From Theileria orientalis strain Shintoku (Eukaryota > Apicomplexa > Aconoidasida > Piroplasmida > Theileriidae), in contig NC_025263.1 in assembly GCF_000740895.1 (NCBI RefSeq), forward strand, positions 1,488,001-1,552,000: a stretch of DNA of 64,000 bases. The letters are read 5' to 3'. Positions 49,101 to 59,868 of the stretch are shown here, in pieces; the stretch's first letter is position 1, and every line of letters begins with the position of its first letter. The notes beneath the pieces were generated by a model. It saw nothing but the letters and a program-made list of their open reading frames with translations. It was not told the origin of the DNA and did no database searches. The position numbers and the translations under genes are program-made.

Positions 49101-49770
49101 GACGGGTTCTACCAAAACGGAATCAACAGCGCAAGCGTGTCGACAACACTAGGAGACTTCGCATTCACAATCAAGAGAGTGGAAAGTAACTGCAAGTTTA
49201 AGAAGGGGAAGAAGGTAGTGAGGGATTTCATAAGACGCACAAGGGAAAAGCAAATTAAGCAAGGTGCGAATGCAAGTTCAGCTGCTAATGCGAGTGGTAT
49301 TCCACGTGCAAATTCAGTTGCAGGTGCAAACGAGAATAAAGGTGATGTAAATGAGCAACAGGCGCCTAAAAGTGTTCAACAGGAAAATAAAAGTGAACCA
49401 AATGAAAGCAAGCCACAGGAGTCTAAAAACGAACAAAAAGATAATAGCACAGAGGAACCAAATAAGACTGCGAAAGATAATAACACAACGAAAGATAACA
49501 AACCACCGGCACCTAAAAACGAACAACAACAACAAGAAGAAGAAGATGAAACAGATAGTTATAGAGAGTTTGAAGGGCAACTTGAAAAGGTTCCACCAGT
49601 GGTGGAAGTGAATGAGCAAAAAAGAAGAAAGAAAACAAACATGATGCCAAATGAAATGTCAACGGGAGAAGCAATACATTCACTAATAGAACACATATAC
49701 GCACAAAATACAAAGGGGTCGCCAATATTTTTGGACTTATTTAGAGATCACACAGGATTGGTAAGTGGAA

Positions 49771-49809
<39 letters not shown>

Positions 49810-52200
49810 TAGGTACTGGCGAACACAAGAGACCTGATAAAAAAAGCAGATTTGAAAAAGTTGCCAGGACAAGTAAGTGTGAATAATAAGTGTGGAAGAT
49901 TAACATATTTAATGTAGAGTATGTTTGTAAATTTAAATCATAAAGTGGAACACATGGGAAGTTCAATACAGCTGATAGCATCGCAAATATCGTACAGAAG
50001 GCAGATGATAGTTCAGAAGATGGAAAAGGTAAAGACAAAAACAGTAATGACGTTAACGTGTAGCTGATGAAGGAAAAGAGCATGTATTCATCGTTTGAGT
50101 CGTTTGCACTGCTGAAAACGAAGCAGGAGAGTCTGTTTAGTAACTTCGTAGTGGAGACGACGAGTGGAAGTAAGGGGAGTCCGACGTGGGTGATGAGTGA
50201 ACTGAACGTAAAAAACAGCACGGAGTTGACAGTATCGCAAATGTCGCAAATAATACCGCCTAACAACACAATAGCAGGGTCGTACCTGGTGTTGAAAAAT
50301 CGCAAGTTCTTCGACTTCATATTCTCAACGTCGATTTACGCAGGGAGTCCAGGGAGTTTGGGAGTAGCATTCAGAATAGTGGACATGAACAACTACTATC
50401 TACTGCAGCTTAAGCAGAGTAACGGAGGATTCAAGAGGCTGATAAGAGTGATAGACGGAGATCCATATGAACTGGCGAGAGTGGAGGACGGAGGATTCAT
50501 AGAAGAAGGTAAGCAGGCACATATTTTAATAACAAGTATTGGTATTGGTAGTGTTGGTGTAACAACACTAATAACAGTAGTAGCAACAGCAACAGTAGTA
50601 ACAGTAGTAACAACAACACTAATAACAGCAACAACACCAGCATTAACAACAATAATAACAGTAGTAACAACAACAATAATAATAATGATAAAAACATGTA
50701 GTATGGTACCACGTGAGGGTAGAGACGAGGCAGAGTAGACTGATGATATCAGTGGTGCAGGGAGAAGATGAAATTTTTGAGACGCCGAAGGCAGTGATAG
50801 ACGTAATAGACTCGACGCACGCAAGTGGAACAGTGGCACTGTACACAGGGAAGGTGTCGTACGCGCACTTCAAGAGGTTTAACGTGGAGGCACTGTCGTG
50901 TCTGAGGTACGACTCGCCGCCACTGCCACCAGATCCGCCGTTTTGCAGTAAGTAGCATAAGATTAGCTATTGGTATTTTATTTTGGCATGCCGACAGTAG
51001 CTATCGTTAGTACGCAAGAGTAGCAATAGTATAGTTAGCGTACAGCTGTAAGTTAATGGCAATTGGCGGGAAAATAATTAATCCGTAGGCATATTCAGAG
51101 AGGATTACCTGTCAAACTTCTCAAACAACTGGGCAGTGTATAACGCAAAAGGAGTAAGTTTAGTGAGTATGTGGAAAAATGCAATGAATGCAGGACTGGA
51201 AGTTCGACAAGGAGCTTATGGGAGAGGAGAGAGTGATAGTGAACAGCATGAAGTTGGGAGCGCAGGAAGACGCGGAGCCGACAATAGCAGTGCTGAAGAA
51301 CCACAAGAGCTGCACATACGGAATATTCACAGCCTCAGTGCTGACGCAGTGCGACTTTGGAGCGGCAGGGCTCGTGTTCAGGTTCCACAACGCAGGAGAG
51401 TTCCTGATGCTGGAGCTGTCGCCGAAGTACGCAGCACTGAAGCAGATGCACAAGGGAGCGCTGGAAACATTGACGGAAACGAACTTGAAGGGGCTGCAGC
51501 TCAACGTGTGGACGACGTTCTCGGTGACGTTCAACGACGACACGATGACAGTGGCAACGGGAAGCCCAGACAACTCAGACCTGCTGTTCCTGAACATCAG
51601 AGCGTCCCATGAGCTGAAGCAGGGAGGATCAGTTGGTCTCGCGAGCGTAAACTGCACAGGAGTGGCGTTCACGAACGTGGCGCTGAAGCCGATATATAAG
51701 AGCGGCGAGGGAGCAGTGGGAGCGCAGGAGCGTTCGGAGGAGGACCAGAGCAGCCCGAGGTGCCTGTCAGTGGACAGAAAGGCAGAGTGCGAGAAAATGG
51801 CGCCGCAGAGCCTCGAGGCATGCGAGGCGAACTTCTGCAGCCACTGCTGCCAGCTCCACTACGGCGCGAAGGAGGCGCAGGCGGTGTGCGAGGAGCAGTG
51901 CGCGAGGCAGGACGAAAAGGTGGCCTTGGTGGAAAGGTACCTGGACCATCTGTGGTACAACTGCTCGAGCACGAAGTTCATCGATAAGGCGGAGTGCGAG
52001 GACCGAGACTGTAAAGGTAAGTTTAAGAGGCAGAGGCGCTAGTTACCAACCAGGGTAGCCGGAAGTAAGCGCGAAATAACGAATTTACAGCCAACGTCTG
52101 TGGAATGTGTTGCGAGTCGTCGAAACCGCACGAGTCAATGTCGAGTCTGCTAAACGGAATAGCGAAGAGCAGGTGCAAAAACATGTGTAAATATATTTAA
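46113..52200 (+). CDS. LCCL-domain adhesive protein (CCp1/CCp2 type)
   Basis: Sixteen exons: 46113-46203, 46232-46436, 46473-46651, 46682-46753, 46786-46949, 46987-47092, 47124-47703, 47745-48274, 48499-49760, 49813-49872, 49918-50028, 50064-50508, 50723-50947, 51089-51153, 51194-52016, 52091-52200. The frame closes to 1675 residues. It has a signal peptide (about 1-23), then a discoidin domain (about 95-235), a ricin-B lectin with DMCLQVDTTGEVVLESC and YSPVSNLCLTLE (238-325), a second discoidin (330-490), a coiled coil, and a collagen-NEC-like domain (SGFYDITPVCGSEKVRVYCD). An LCCL domain follows (GVGCGTRITDEASFP, about 760-880), then an Asn/Lys/Glu linker, two levanase/laminin-type lectin domains (about 1130-1525) and a Cys-rich tail. 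This order is that of CCp1/CCp2, secreted proteins of gametocytes. Which of the two cannot be settled here. Confidence 0.88.
48411..48495. repeat. 31-bp intronic repeat next to splice acceptor
   Basis: The unit starts CATAACCGCCAATA at 48411, 48442 and 48473 (period 31). The third copy runs into the intron's own acceptor, AATAATGTAG|CA, where the first two copies read AATAATGTAT. The array therefore looks like a duplication of the 3' splice region. Confidence 0.85.
49771..49809. repeat. (AAT)n microsatellite in CCp intron
   Basis: About thirteen AAT trinucleotides fill most of the 52-bp intron between exons 9 and 10. Confidence 0.95.
50530..50695. repeat. Imperfect AAC/AGT/AAT trinucleotide tract
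   Basis: The 214-bp intron between exons 12 and 13 is largely ACA, GTA and ATA triplets. Both strands read through it as Leu, Val or Thr runs, which are artefacts. Confidence 0.8.
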
Positions 52201-52439
52201 GCTTTTGTATTTTAAGTCATATGTGCGAGGTGGAAAGTATTTCATTGAGATAAATGAGAACAGTGTATATTGTCACTTGTTAATAACAATTTATGAATAC
52301 ATAAGTACAAGTAACGGCAGTTAATGCTGCTATTGGTTGTTATTGGCGTCACGTGATACTGCTATTTGCTGTTATTGGAGTCAGTTAATATTGGTATTGG
52401 TTGTTATTAATGGTGATGAAAATATTAAAAGCGTAAATT

Positions 52440-53375
52440 CTAAAATACGTAAGGAACCAGTGCTTTATCAGTAAGCAATTTATTTTTGGGAAAATTCTCC
52501 CTGTACCATTTCCTATTGCTGTGACCCAGAGCGGCGAGTTCAACTGTGGTAAAAACGAGGCAGAAGACCCTAAACATCATGGAATGAGCGGAACAGTAAC
52601 CTACATGTTCAAGTTGCAGCAAAGGGAAACGTAAATTAAAATTTCGGCAAGGTAGTGAGGACATAAGATGTACTTAAAAGGGCCAGCGGTGGGAACCTTG
52701 TAAACCCTAGTCTCATCCTTAACGTCCCTCCTCAGCTCAGATAACTTAACATGAGAATAGAACTAAAAGTGCGTGGTAAGTGCTTAAATGTGTATAAATG
52801 CGTATTTATGTGTATACAAACAAAATAAGTAACTAAACAAACCTGGAGAAACTGAGCAAAACAATTTAAAAGTACAGAGTACCCAAATGGGTAGTAGGAG
52901 GAAGGATTATTTAGGGCGAGGGCAGTGGCTACATAATAACTAAAAATTAGCGAGTAAAAGTACCAAAGTCCGAAAAGATAGCCGACAACGTGTAAAAATG
53001 AAGGTTTGGGCAGCTTAGTAAACAGAAAGGCTTGCTCTAAAAGGCGCCTCAGGACGTGAGTAATGTACATAACACGGTAAAGGTTAGTTATCTCTAACCG
53101 TTCCTGAAAAATGGTAAAAAATAGGGAAAACGAACCTTGTAGAAAAGAAATATGTTTAGCAATATTGATAAAAGGTAGAAGTTTGCAAAACAATTTTTGG
53201 GAACTAAAAATTTAGGGGAAACTTTGAGATAATACGATTTCAGGCGTTTTCCATACAATGTGTAAGTAAAAAGTGGCTTAAAGGAGTAAGTCAATAGTAC
53301 AGCAAATAAAGAGACGGTAAAAAATGACCTAACTAAAAAGTCGGAGTGAGAATATAAGGTCCGGAAAAAACCCAT
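52440..53375 (-). CDS. SRD5A3: Polyprenol reductase (SRD5A3/DFG10)
   Basis: Four exons: 53375-53136, 53103-52843, 52762-52605, 52569-52440, with introns of 32, 80 and 35 bp. Product 262 residues with about six membrane spans, near the family's usual 250-320. The C-terminal steroid-reductase signature is clear: YKVPTAGPFKYILCPHYLAE, the family's Y-x-x-P-x-x-G-x-F-x-Y-x-x-x-x-H-Y-x-x-E, then GHSNRKWYRENFP and ALVPYVF at the very end. HVLRRLLEQAFL near residue 95 is the other conserved helix. It reduces polyprenol to dolichol with NADPH in the ER, supplying the carrier for N-glycan and GPI-anchor sugars. The last exon joins through a codon split by a 35-bp intron. Confidence 0.88.
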
Positions 53376-53494
53376 AGTTTAAATGAGACTGAAACGGCGG
53401 AAATGTAGTGAAGCATCACTATTCAGATCAATTTAACTAGAAATAGTTAATGGTCCTCTTGTGTGTAGGATAAGTACTAAATAGGTAAAAATAG

Positions 53495-54156
53495 ATGGGA
53501 AAGGGGGATTCGGATTCAACAAATAAGTGTTATGAAGCACTTTTGGATTTAAAGTGTTTATTTCCCGCCTGGAGCGATTTGCAAAGCAATTTGTTTTTCC
53601 ACTGGAGGCAAATACTAAGTTCAAGCAACGAATTCGAAGAATCCGAGAACGATGTGCTCAAAACTTACATGTCTATGCTGGAACCTGTCCTCGATTACAA
53701 GGAGGGGGGAGTAGAGTCGAAAACAGCGCTCGAGGTGGTTAGAACTCTAGATAATTATCGCAAAAAGGTTGACGAGGAGTTCGAGGCCTACGTATTGGAA
53801 GAAGTACTGAACAAAGACGCTCCATCGATAGTACCGCCAAAACGAGAACCTAAGGCTCCGGTGGTTAAAAAGAAACCTCAACCTGTCCCAAAAATAGTAT
53901 TAAACGAAGAAACGACTCCGGTGCACGGTTATGGAACGAGACGATCGAGAATGTCGACCGAAGGTGAGCTAAAACGAGCCTAAAATGATGTTTAGGAGGC
54001 TTTGGAATGGGAGAGCATTTGAAAAAGGGAATTTTTTCAGACTATGTATGGGAATTCACAGGAAGTGATATAAAGGTAAAACAGCTAGTTAATAAAATTT
54101 TATTTATCCACTTTCAGTAACTAACACTTACACCCTAGGACGAAGATGAAGAGTAA
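53495..54156 (+). CDS. Lys/Pro-rich protein of unknown function (188 aa)
   Basis: Three exons: 53495-53963, 53996-54075, 54139-54156, with introns of 32 and 63 bp. Product 188 residues. I do not recognise it. Residues about 10-110 are helical (YEALLDLKCLFPAWSDLQSN, then LEVVRTLDNYRKKVDEEFEA); then comes a basic Pro/Lys stretch (PPKREPKAPVVKKKPQPVPK) that could be a nuclear localisation signal, a short GYGTRRSRMS patch, and an end GFGMGEHLKKGIFSDYVWEF before an acidic tail. The last exon encodes only five acidic residues and the stop. A chromatin or spliceosome accessory role would fit the composition but is speculation. Its start lies about 120 bp from the divergent polyprenol reductase start. 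Confidence 0.6.
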
Positions 54157-54289
54157 AAAATTAATGATTCATCTGATCCATAATTTTTTTAAAAAACATA
54201 ATATGTTAAATTGTTTATTTAATTTATACTAGAATTAGGATAAAAATAAACTATAAGTGTTGAACACCATTTGTGTGTTCAGTTCTGAC

Positions 54290-57160
54290 ATGATGGAAAG
54301 TAATAAAATGGATTCTTTGGTATATCGCAGATTAATAACAAATTTAACAAAATGTAGTATAGTAAGAGTGGACCTAAGGGGTTTGAATGGGAAATTGAAG
54401 TGGAATCCTAGAAGAAAGTACACTACTCAGATCATTGCACATTCTACACATATTCCGCCCAAAATAGAGCAGGAAGTTGAGCCTTCAGCACTGTATGTGA
54501 ATCCAATTTGTATGCAGCTGGACCAGCTGATGTATAATTGCACGAATCATGAAGAGTTGCTGAATTTATTGGTGACGCACAGAGGTAAGAACTAGCAAAA
54601 ACAAAGTTATTAGGGGCAATGTACCTACACAATTTGGTAACAGTGATGAAGATACTGAGAAGCTACGTAGAAGCAGAAGATAAGAACGAATATAGACCAG
54701 ATTGTGACGACCTGTGCCTGGGATACAAAAAAATATTTAAAAGGAAGGCTGAGAAGAATGAAGAGGAAGTGGATTTGAGTAGTTTTACGAAATCTGAGAA
54801 GGAAGTGGTAAGAAAGGCAGAATCGGAGTTAGCGGCGCACTTTCAAGACCCGAGGAACGAGGAGTACGTGGAGGCGAGTAGCCACAGCAGAGAGCTGAGG
54901 GACGCAATAATAAGAGACGAGAGGTGAGAAAGAAGTCTGACGAAGAGTGTGTAGGTATGACCTGCTGCTGCAGGACCTGTACGTTAACAAGAATAAGCTG
55001 GACGTGACGTCAATGTGTAACGTGATCATGACGCTGGACGCGCTGGAACACAGGTACTACAGACTGTACAACGGCCTGCTGAAGAGACTGCTGACCACGG
55101 AAATGACATTTGAAGATAAGCCGACTTCGTTCTTGAACAAAGTAGGGATACTGCTGCTAAAAACGTGCCAGTGTTACGCAAGGAGCGGGTTCAACGATGT
55201 GCCGCTATACAACAAGGTCACTAGGGAACTGATAAGAAATAACCTAGTAACAATGATGATGAGTACAGAAGAGGACTGCGAAAAACGAGAAAACAAACAG
55301 CAGCAAGAACTGCTGGTGAACATAATAAGGCTGTACAGTCAGGTGAAGAGTTACGACTACACAGTGTTCTCGAAAATATCGCAAAGCATTGAGAAGGTGA
55401 AGCTGAGGCCAGGTGAACTGAGTTGTCTGGCAGTCATGTTTTCGAACCACGGGAACACGACCAAGATGCACGACAGAGTAATGTACCACATAGCGGAGAG
55501 GATCGGTGAAGACGCTGAGTCGTTTAAGCTGAGCGAATTGTGCAGTTGCATAGGAGCGTTCTCGAAGATGAAGTTGTACTTCGGAGAGGCGTGGAGAGTG
55601 TGCACAGAGAGGTTGATAGAAGCGATGGAGGTGTCAATAAGTGGATATGAAGACGTGGAAATTGACGTGAAGACGCTGTGTAAAGCAGTACATGACATAA
55701 CTGCAGTGGAAAGCACGGCGAGTGGAGTGCAAAGACTGCTGGACAGAGTGTCGCTGTACTTGGAGCAGAGAATAGACGAAATAGATGAAGGGTCGGCAAT
55801 AAATATAGCAGTATCAGCAGTAATTATGCACGCAAGAATTAATGAGAGAGTTAGGGTAGACGAAGAAAAGGACGTCATCCACGAATCACCGGTGGCTGTA
55901 ACAGAAAATGTGTACGACAATGTTGATGGTGGTGCCAGTATTGGTGCTGGTAAAACTGGTAGCATTAGTGGTGATGATAATAATAGTAGAAGCGGAGGTA
56001 TCAGTGGTGCTGTTGTCATTGGAAATGGTAGTAAAACAAGAAGCAGTAGTGCCTATGATAAAACCAGTGCTGCTGGCAATGGTACCTGTGGTAGTAGCAG
56101 CACTCGTGTCGGTGACGGCGACTTAGAGGCACATAACATTGACAATATGAGTAAATTGAACAATTACCTGCTGTCATACGTATGGAGGAAGATAGGAACG
56201 GATGTGGAATGGGAAAGGGAGCCTCTGAAGGTGTTTGCAGTATGGCTGTATCACATGTTAGTGTTACCGCAATTTAAACACAATATCAGCAAAAGATGCA
56301 TCTTTCCAAGTAAGTTAGATAATTACAATGACAAATAGTATTATATAACAACAGCTAATAGTAGCAATGACAAATAGTATTATATAACAACAGCTAATAG
56401 TAGCAATGACAAATAGTATTATATAACAACAGCTAATAGTAGCAATGACAAATAGTATTATATAACAACAGCTAATAGTAGCAATGACAAATAGTATTAT
56501 ATAACAACAGCTAATAGTAGCAATGACAAATAGTATTATATAACAACAGCTAATAGTAGCAATGACAAATAGTATTATATAACAACAGCTAATAGTAGCA
56601 ATGACAAATAGTATTATATAACAACAGCTAATAGTAGCAATGACAAATAGTATTATATAACAACAGCTAATAGTAGCAATGACAAATAGTATTATATAAC
56701 AACAGCTAATAGTAGCAATGACAAATAGTATTATATAACAACAGCTAATAGTAGCAATGACAAAAAGTAACTTATAGGTTTCCGGCAATGGTTATTGGTG
56801 TATAATACGAGGCATGAGATAAGGAGGGAAGTGTCGAATGTCACTAAGAATCTGTACAGTAAATATAAAATATATACGAAGCATGATAAGGTTGACTCGT
56901 ACAAAGAGTTACTGGAAGCTCCAGTGCCAGTTGATATGTTAGTGGTAGACGAAAAGCATGGAAATAAGGTGATAAATGTGGTAGAAGGCACAGTAAGAAA
57001 TGGAAACAACAGAGCGACTGGAGTAGATTTAGTGATTAAGGGAATACTGGAACATTATGGACTGGAAGTGCACTTCATAGATGCACACCAGTGGATGAGC
57101 ATGGATGAGACTAGTAGGACGGCAGCAGTGGAGTCGATCATACGGAATCGAAACGGTTAA
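54290..57160 (+). CDS. RAP-domain RNA-binding protein
   Basis: Four exons: 54290-54584, 54614-54923, 54955-56309, 56778-57160. Introns are 29, 31 and 468 bp. Product 780 residues. The reading frame is open from 54257, but the first ATG is at 54290. The middle consists of helical pairs like the heptatricopeptide/FASTK-type repeats of apicomplexan RAP proteins. The last exon carries the RAP domain: VDMLVVDEKHGNKVINVVEG, then RATGVDLVIKGILEHYGLEV and FIDAHQWMSM, matching the family's strand-helix order. RAP proteins in these parasites are mostly mitochondrial and stabilise fragmented rRNA or mRNA. A clear mitochondrial presequence is not obvious. A Ser/Gly/Asn-rich insertion sits near 55920-56130. 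The third intron is a minisatellite. Confidence 0.8.
56327..56755. repeat. 39-bp minisatellite, 11 copies, in RAP gene intron
   Basis: Eleven head-to-tail 39-bp units starting AATGACAAATAG at 56327 and then every 39 bp to 56717. A twelfth start at 56756 diverges into the splice acceptor. Copies are essentially identical. All three plus-strand frames contain stops. The minus strand is open through the array only because 39 is a multiple of three. Confidence 0.97.
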
Positions 57161-57318
57161 AATTGTACAATGATACATGGGTGTGTATGTATATATATGT
57201 GTATTGGTATGTTGACTTGTGTCTATGAATGAATGTGTATGTAAATGTGCATCGGGATGTACAAGTATCTGTATAAGTGTAAGCGTATTGGTATAAAAGA
57301 ACATTTCAGAAAGTGAAA

Positions 57319-59595
57319 TTAGGAATACAAAAGAGCTTTCTTGAGCTCCAGCTCCATGTCGAAGATGAATGAAACAGTGTCCCTGAGCCTGAGGGAGACC
57401 TGGCGCTTAAGCTGCAGGTTTGAGTCGGAGAGGAGCCGGTCCTTCTTAGAAAGCCTGTGGAGAAACTGGGAAAACAGCGACCTCTTCCGGGCAGCCCTCT
57501 TGACGCGGTAGGCCCAAATGTTAGAGGAGCTCCAGGCCTCAATGTTCTTCCAGTACCAGACGAAAAAGGCCCTGCCACAGGGCTCAATGAGAAGGTTGTA
57601 GTAGTACAGAGCAATGGGCCAGGCCTTGTAGCTGGTGTTGTAAAGAGTGTTGCTGAAGGAGGGGCGCCGGTACCAGGAGAGGTTGAGCTTGTAGGTGTCA
57701 ATGACGTCCACGAACTTCTCCTTGCGCTTTATCCAGTTGCCCTCGCCGTTGACAATGCCGATGACGTAACTCATGAGGTTGTCGTGGCGACGCGTGTTCT
57801 CGACGCAGGTGGAGTCGGCGGCAGTTTCGGCGAACTCGTTGTGAACTGACATGTTGATGATGTTGTAGTTTGGGCCCAGGTCCTTCACGTCGTCGTTATA
57901 GGCGCTGGCGCTGCTGTTGCTCTCACTACTGATGCCGTTGCGGCTGATGAGACTGCTGCAGCTGCCACTGATGGCGCTGTCGCTGCGATTAATGGTCAGA
58001 GATCCGTTAAAAACAGGGCTGAAATGGCCGTCGTTGTTCTCATTGCGGTCTTGGGACTCAGTGTGTTTAGTAGCACCAGTGGCATTTCCGCTGGTAATGT
58101 TTATGTTGTGGTCGTGAGTGTCGTCGATATTATCGCCGTGTGTATCGTTGATGCCATGGCCATGACCAAGGTTAATGTGGTCACTGTTGTTCTTTACATT
58201 ATTGTTACAAAAGCCATTATCCTTAATATGGTTGTTGGCATTTTTACTGGCACCATTGGTATTCCCATTGCCGTGGCCGTTGTGACTACGGCCGCGACTA
58301 CTCTTGCTGTGATTCTGGCTACTGCTGTTCTCACCAGAGCCTGTGTTTGTTGGTCTAGTTGGTTCAGGCTTGTCGAAAACGTAGTTTTCCCAGGGCATCA
58401 GTTCCAAGGGGATGCTTAAAATTGCGTAAAGGTACGAGTAGACAATGGACGTGAAGCAGTAAAAGTTGAAGCCCCTGAGGGTGCACTTGTCCATCGGAGC
58501 GTGCCTGGCACTGCTCCTGTATTCTGAGAATATTTTACATATCAGCGATAAAACTACATTCAGCCTACTTAGTATTTCAGAAAGGCTCACATTTTTATAC
58601 AGGGACCTCATGCGATAGTTGTAAAGGAGAAGTGAAAGCTGTCCGAAAGTCCATCCGGTGAACGACTTCGACAGTATGGGCGCAGTGTACTTCGTGTAGC
58701 ACTCGTGGTGGAGCAGGATGTACGAGTAAATGTAGTCGAGCTCGTGCAGAAAGTACGATATGTTCAAATACCCCTCAAAGTTCGAGTAGTTGGTGCTCTC
58801 GTTTACTTTTCCAAAGTAGTTGGGCTTTGGTGCGCAGGGGCCTGAGCCGTGGTTTTTGCTGAACACCGAGTCCTGGATCCAGTTCATGCAGGTCATGAAA
58901 TCGACCTTGGAGTCCAAACTCAGCAGGCTCAGGAAGGGCCCGGGGACCCTGGCGTGGGTCGAGTGGTTCCTTAGGCCCACGAACTTGATGTTTTTGAGCC
59001 CGTAGATGCACGAGAGCAGCACCAAGCTCGTCGTCTTCGGCTCTATTGCGTGCACGATCGAGTGATCCTGAGGCGGAATCTTAAAAATGGGCCTCGTGCG
59101 ATCTATCGCGTTCAACTTCGACTGGCGACTGTAGAACAGTTGCTGGAAGAACACGACAAAGAGACTCACGTGGGTGCGCTCTGAAGTCTTATCGAGCTCT
59201 ATGTTGTCGTCTGACGGCTCGTTAGCCTGGTCGCAAAGCACTAGGCTTTTCTGAGAGGTCCTTTTGGTGCTCCATATGTGGAAGAGTGTGTACGCGTCCA
59301 AATCTGTGCCGCTGAAGGCCTCACTTATGGCATATCCAATCAGGTATTTCCGGTTTAAAATGTCCAGCAAGTTCCCGTGTCTGTTGGTGTTCTTGAGCAT
59401 TAAACTGAGCTCTTCGTCGAAGTTGCTGTTCGAATTACCCGAAAATTCGGACGAAGAACCGATGTATTCCCCGAACCTCTTCCTCACTCTTTGCCCAGAC
59501 TCGGAAATTAATCCCAAATCCGATTTTAGATCCAATAAAATGTTCCTCAGAGACCTGGGATTGCCATTAGTTGATGATGAGTCAACGTTGCTCAT
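57319..59595 (-). CDS. Possible metaxin/Sam37-like protein
   Basis: A single exon of 758 residues. Residues about 190-245 (LVLLSCIYGLKNIKFVGLRN, then VPGPFLSLLSLDSKVDF) have the strand-helix-strand shape of a GST/metaxin N-terminal domain, including an LKNIKF step and a cis-Pro-like PGPFLSLL. Residues about 280-400 (YFLHELDYIYSYIL, YTKYTAPILSKSFTGWTFGQ, RLNVVLSLICKIFSEY, RGFNFYCFTSIVYSYLYAIL) follow the metaxin C-domain order, where the last block is S-L-D-A-x-x-F-x-Y-L. Metaxins form the outer-membrane SAM complex that inserts beta-barrels. The remainder is a long Asn/His/Gly/Ser-rich insertion (bases 57890-58340) and a conserved-looking basic C-terminus. Assignment is inference; unknown protein is the fallback. 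Confidence 0.4.
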   Translation of the reverse strand: MSNVDSSSTNGNPRSLRNILLDLKSDLGLISESGQRVRKRFGEYIGSSSEFSGNSNSNFDEELSLMLKNTNRHGNLLDILNRKYLIGYAISEAFSGTDLDAYTLFHIWSTKRTSQKSLVLCDQANEPSDDNIELDKTSERTHVSLFVVFFQQLFYSRQSKLNAIDRTRPIFKIPPQDHSIVHAIEPKTTSLVLLSCIYGLKNIKFVGLRNHSTHARVPGPFLSLLSLDSKVDFMTCMNWIQDSVFSKNHGSGPCAPKPNYFGKVNESTNYSNFEGYLNISYFLHELDYIYSYILLHHECYTKYTAPILSKSFTGWTFGQLSLLLYNYRMRSLYKNVSLSEILSRLNVVLSLICKIFSEYRSSARHAPMDKCTLRGFNFYCFTSIVYSYLYAILSIPLELMPWENYVFDKPEPTRPTNTGSGENSSSQNHSKSSRGRSHNGHGNGNTNGASKNANNHIKDNGFCNNNVKNNSDHINLGHGHGINDTHGDNIDDTHDHNINITSGNATGATKHTESQDRNENNDGHFSPVFNGSLTINRSDSAISGSCSSLISRNGISSESNSSASAYNDDVKDLGPNYNIINMSVHNEFAETAADSTCVENTRRHDNLMSYVIGIVNGEGNWIKRKEKFVDVIDTYKLNLSWYRRPSFSNTLYNTSYKAWPIALYYYNLLIEPCGRAFFVWYWKNIEAWSSSNIWAYRVKRAARKRSLFSQFLHRLSKKDRLLSDSNLQLKRQVSLRLRDTVSFIFDMELELKKALLYS

Positions 59596-59868
59596 TTAGA
59601 CCAGAATCTGGGTTAATTTGCAGAATAATTAAAAATTAAAAGGAAAGGATAAATAATCTGCCATATATTGAAAAAATTGAGAAAGAAGAATAAGTTTATA
59701 ATTTAAAAAAGTAAGTTAATATGTGCGTTCCCCATCCAAAAAAAAATTAATAATAATAATTTGAAAATGTATATATAATGTTTAAACCTGTACAAAATTA
59801 AATGGCAATTGTATATTTGAATAAATATACCATTATTTGTAATTTATACCCAAACACAAAGAATAAAC

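Noticed and set aside
56327..56755. Regular direct repeats resembling a CRISPR array
   Set aside because: Units are contiguous with no unique spacers, and the genome is eukaryotic.
56315..56788. 157-residue minus-strand frame of repeated Cys/Tyr/Ile/Leu units
   Set aside because: It is the reverse reading of the 39-bp intronic minisatellite. It stays open only because the period is a multiple of three.
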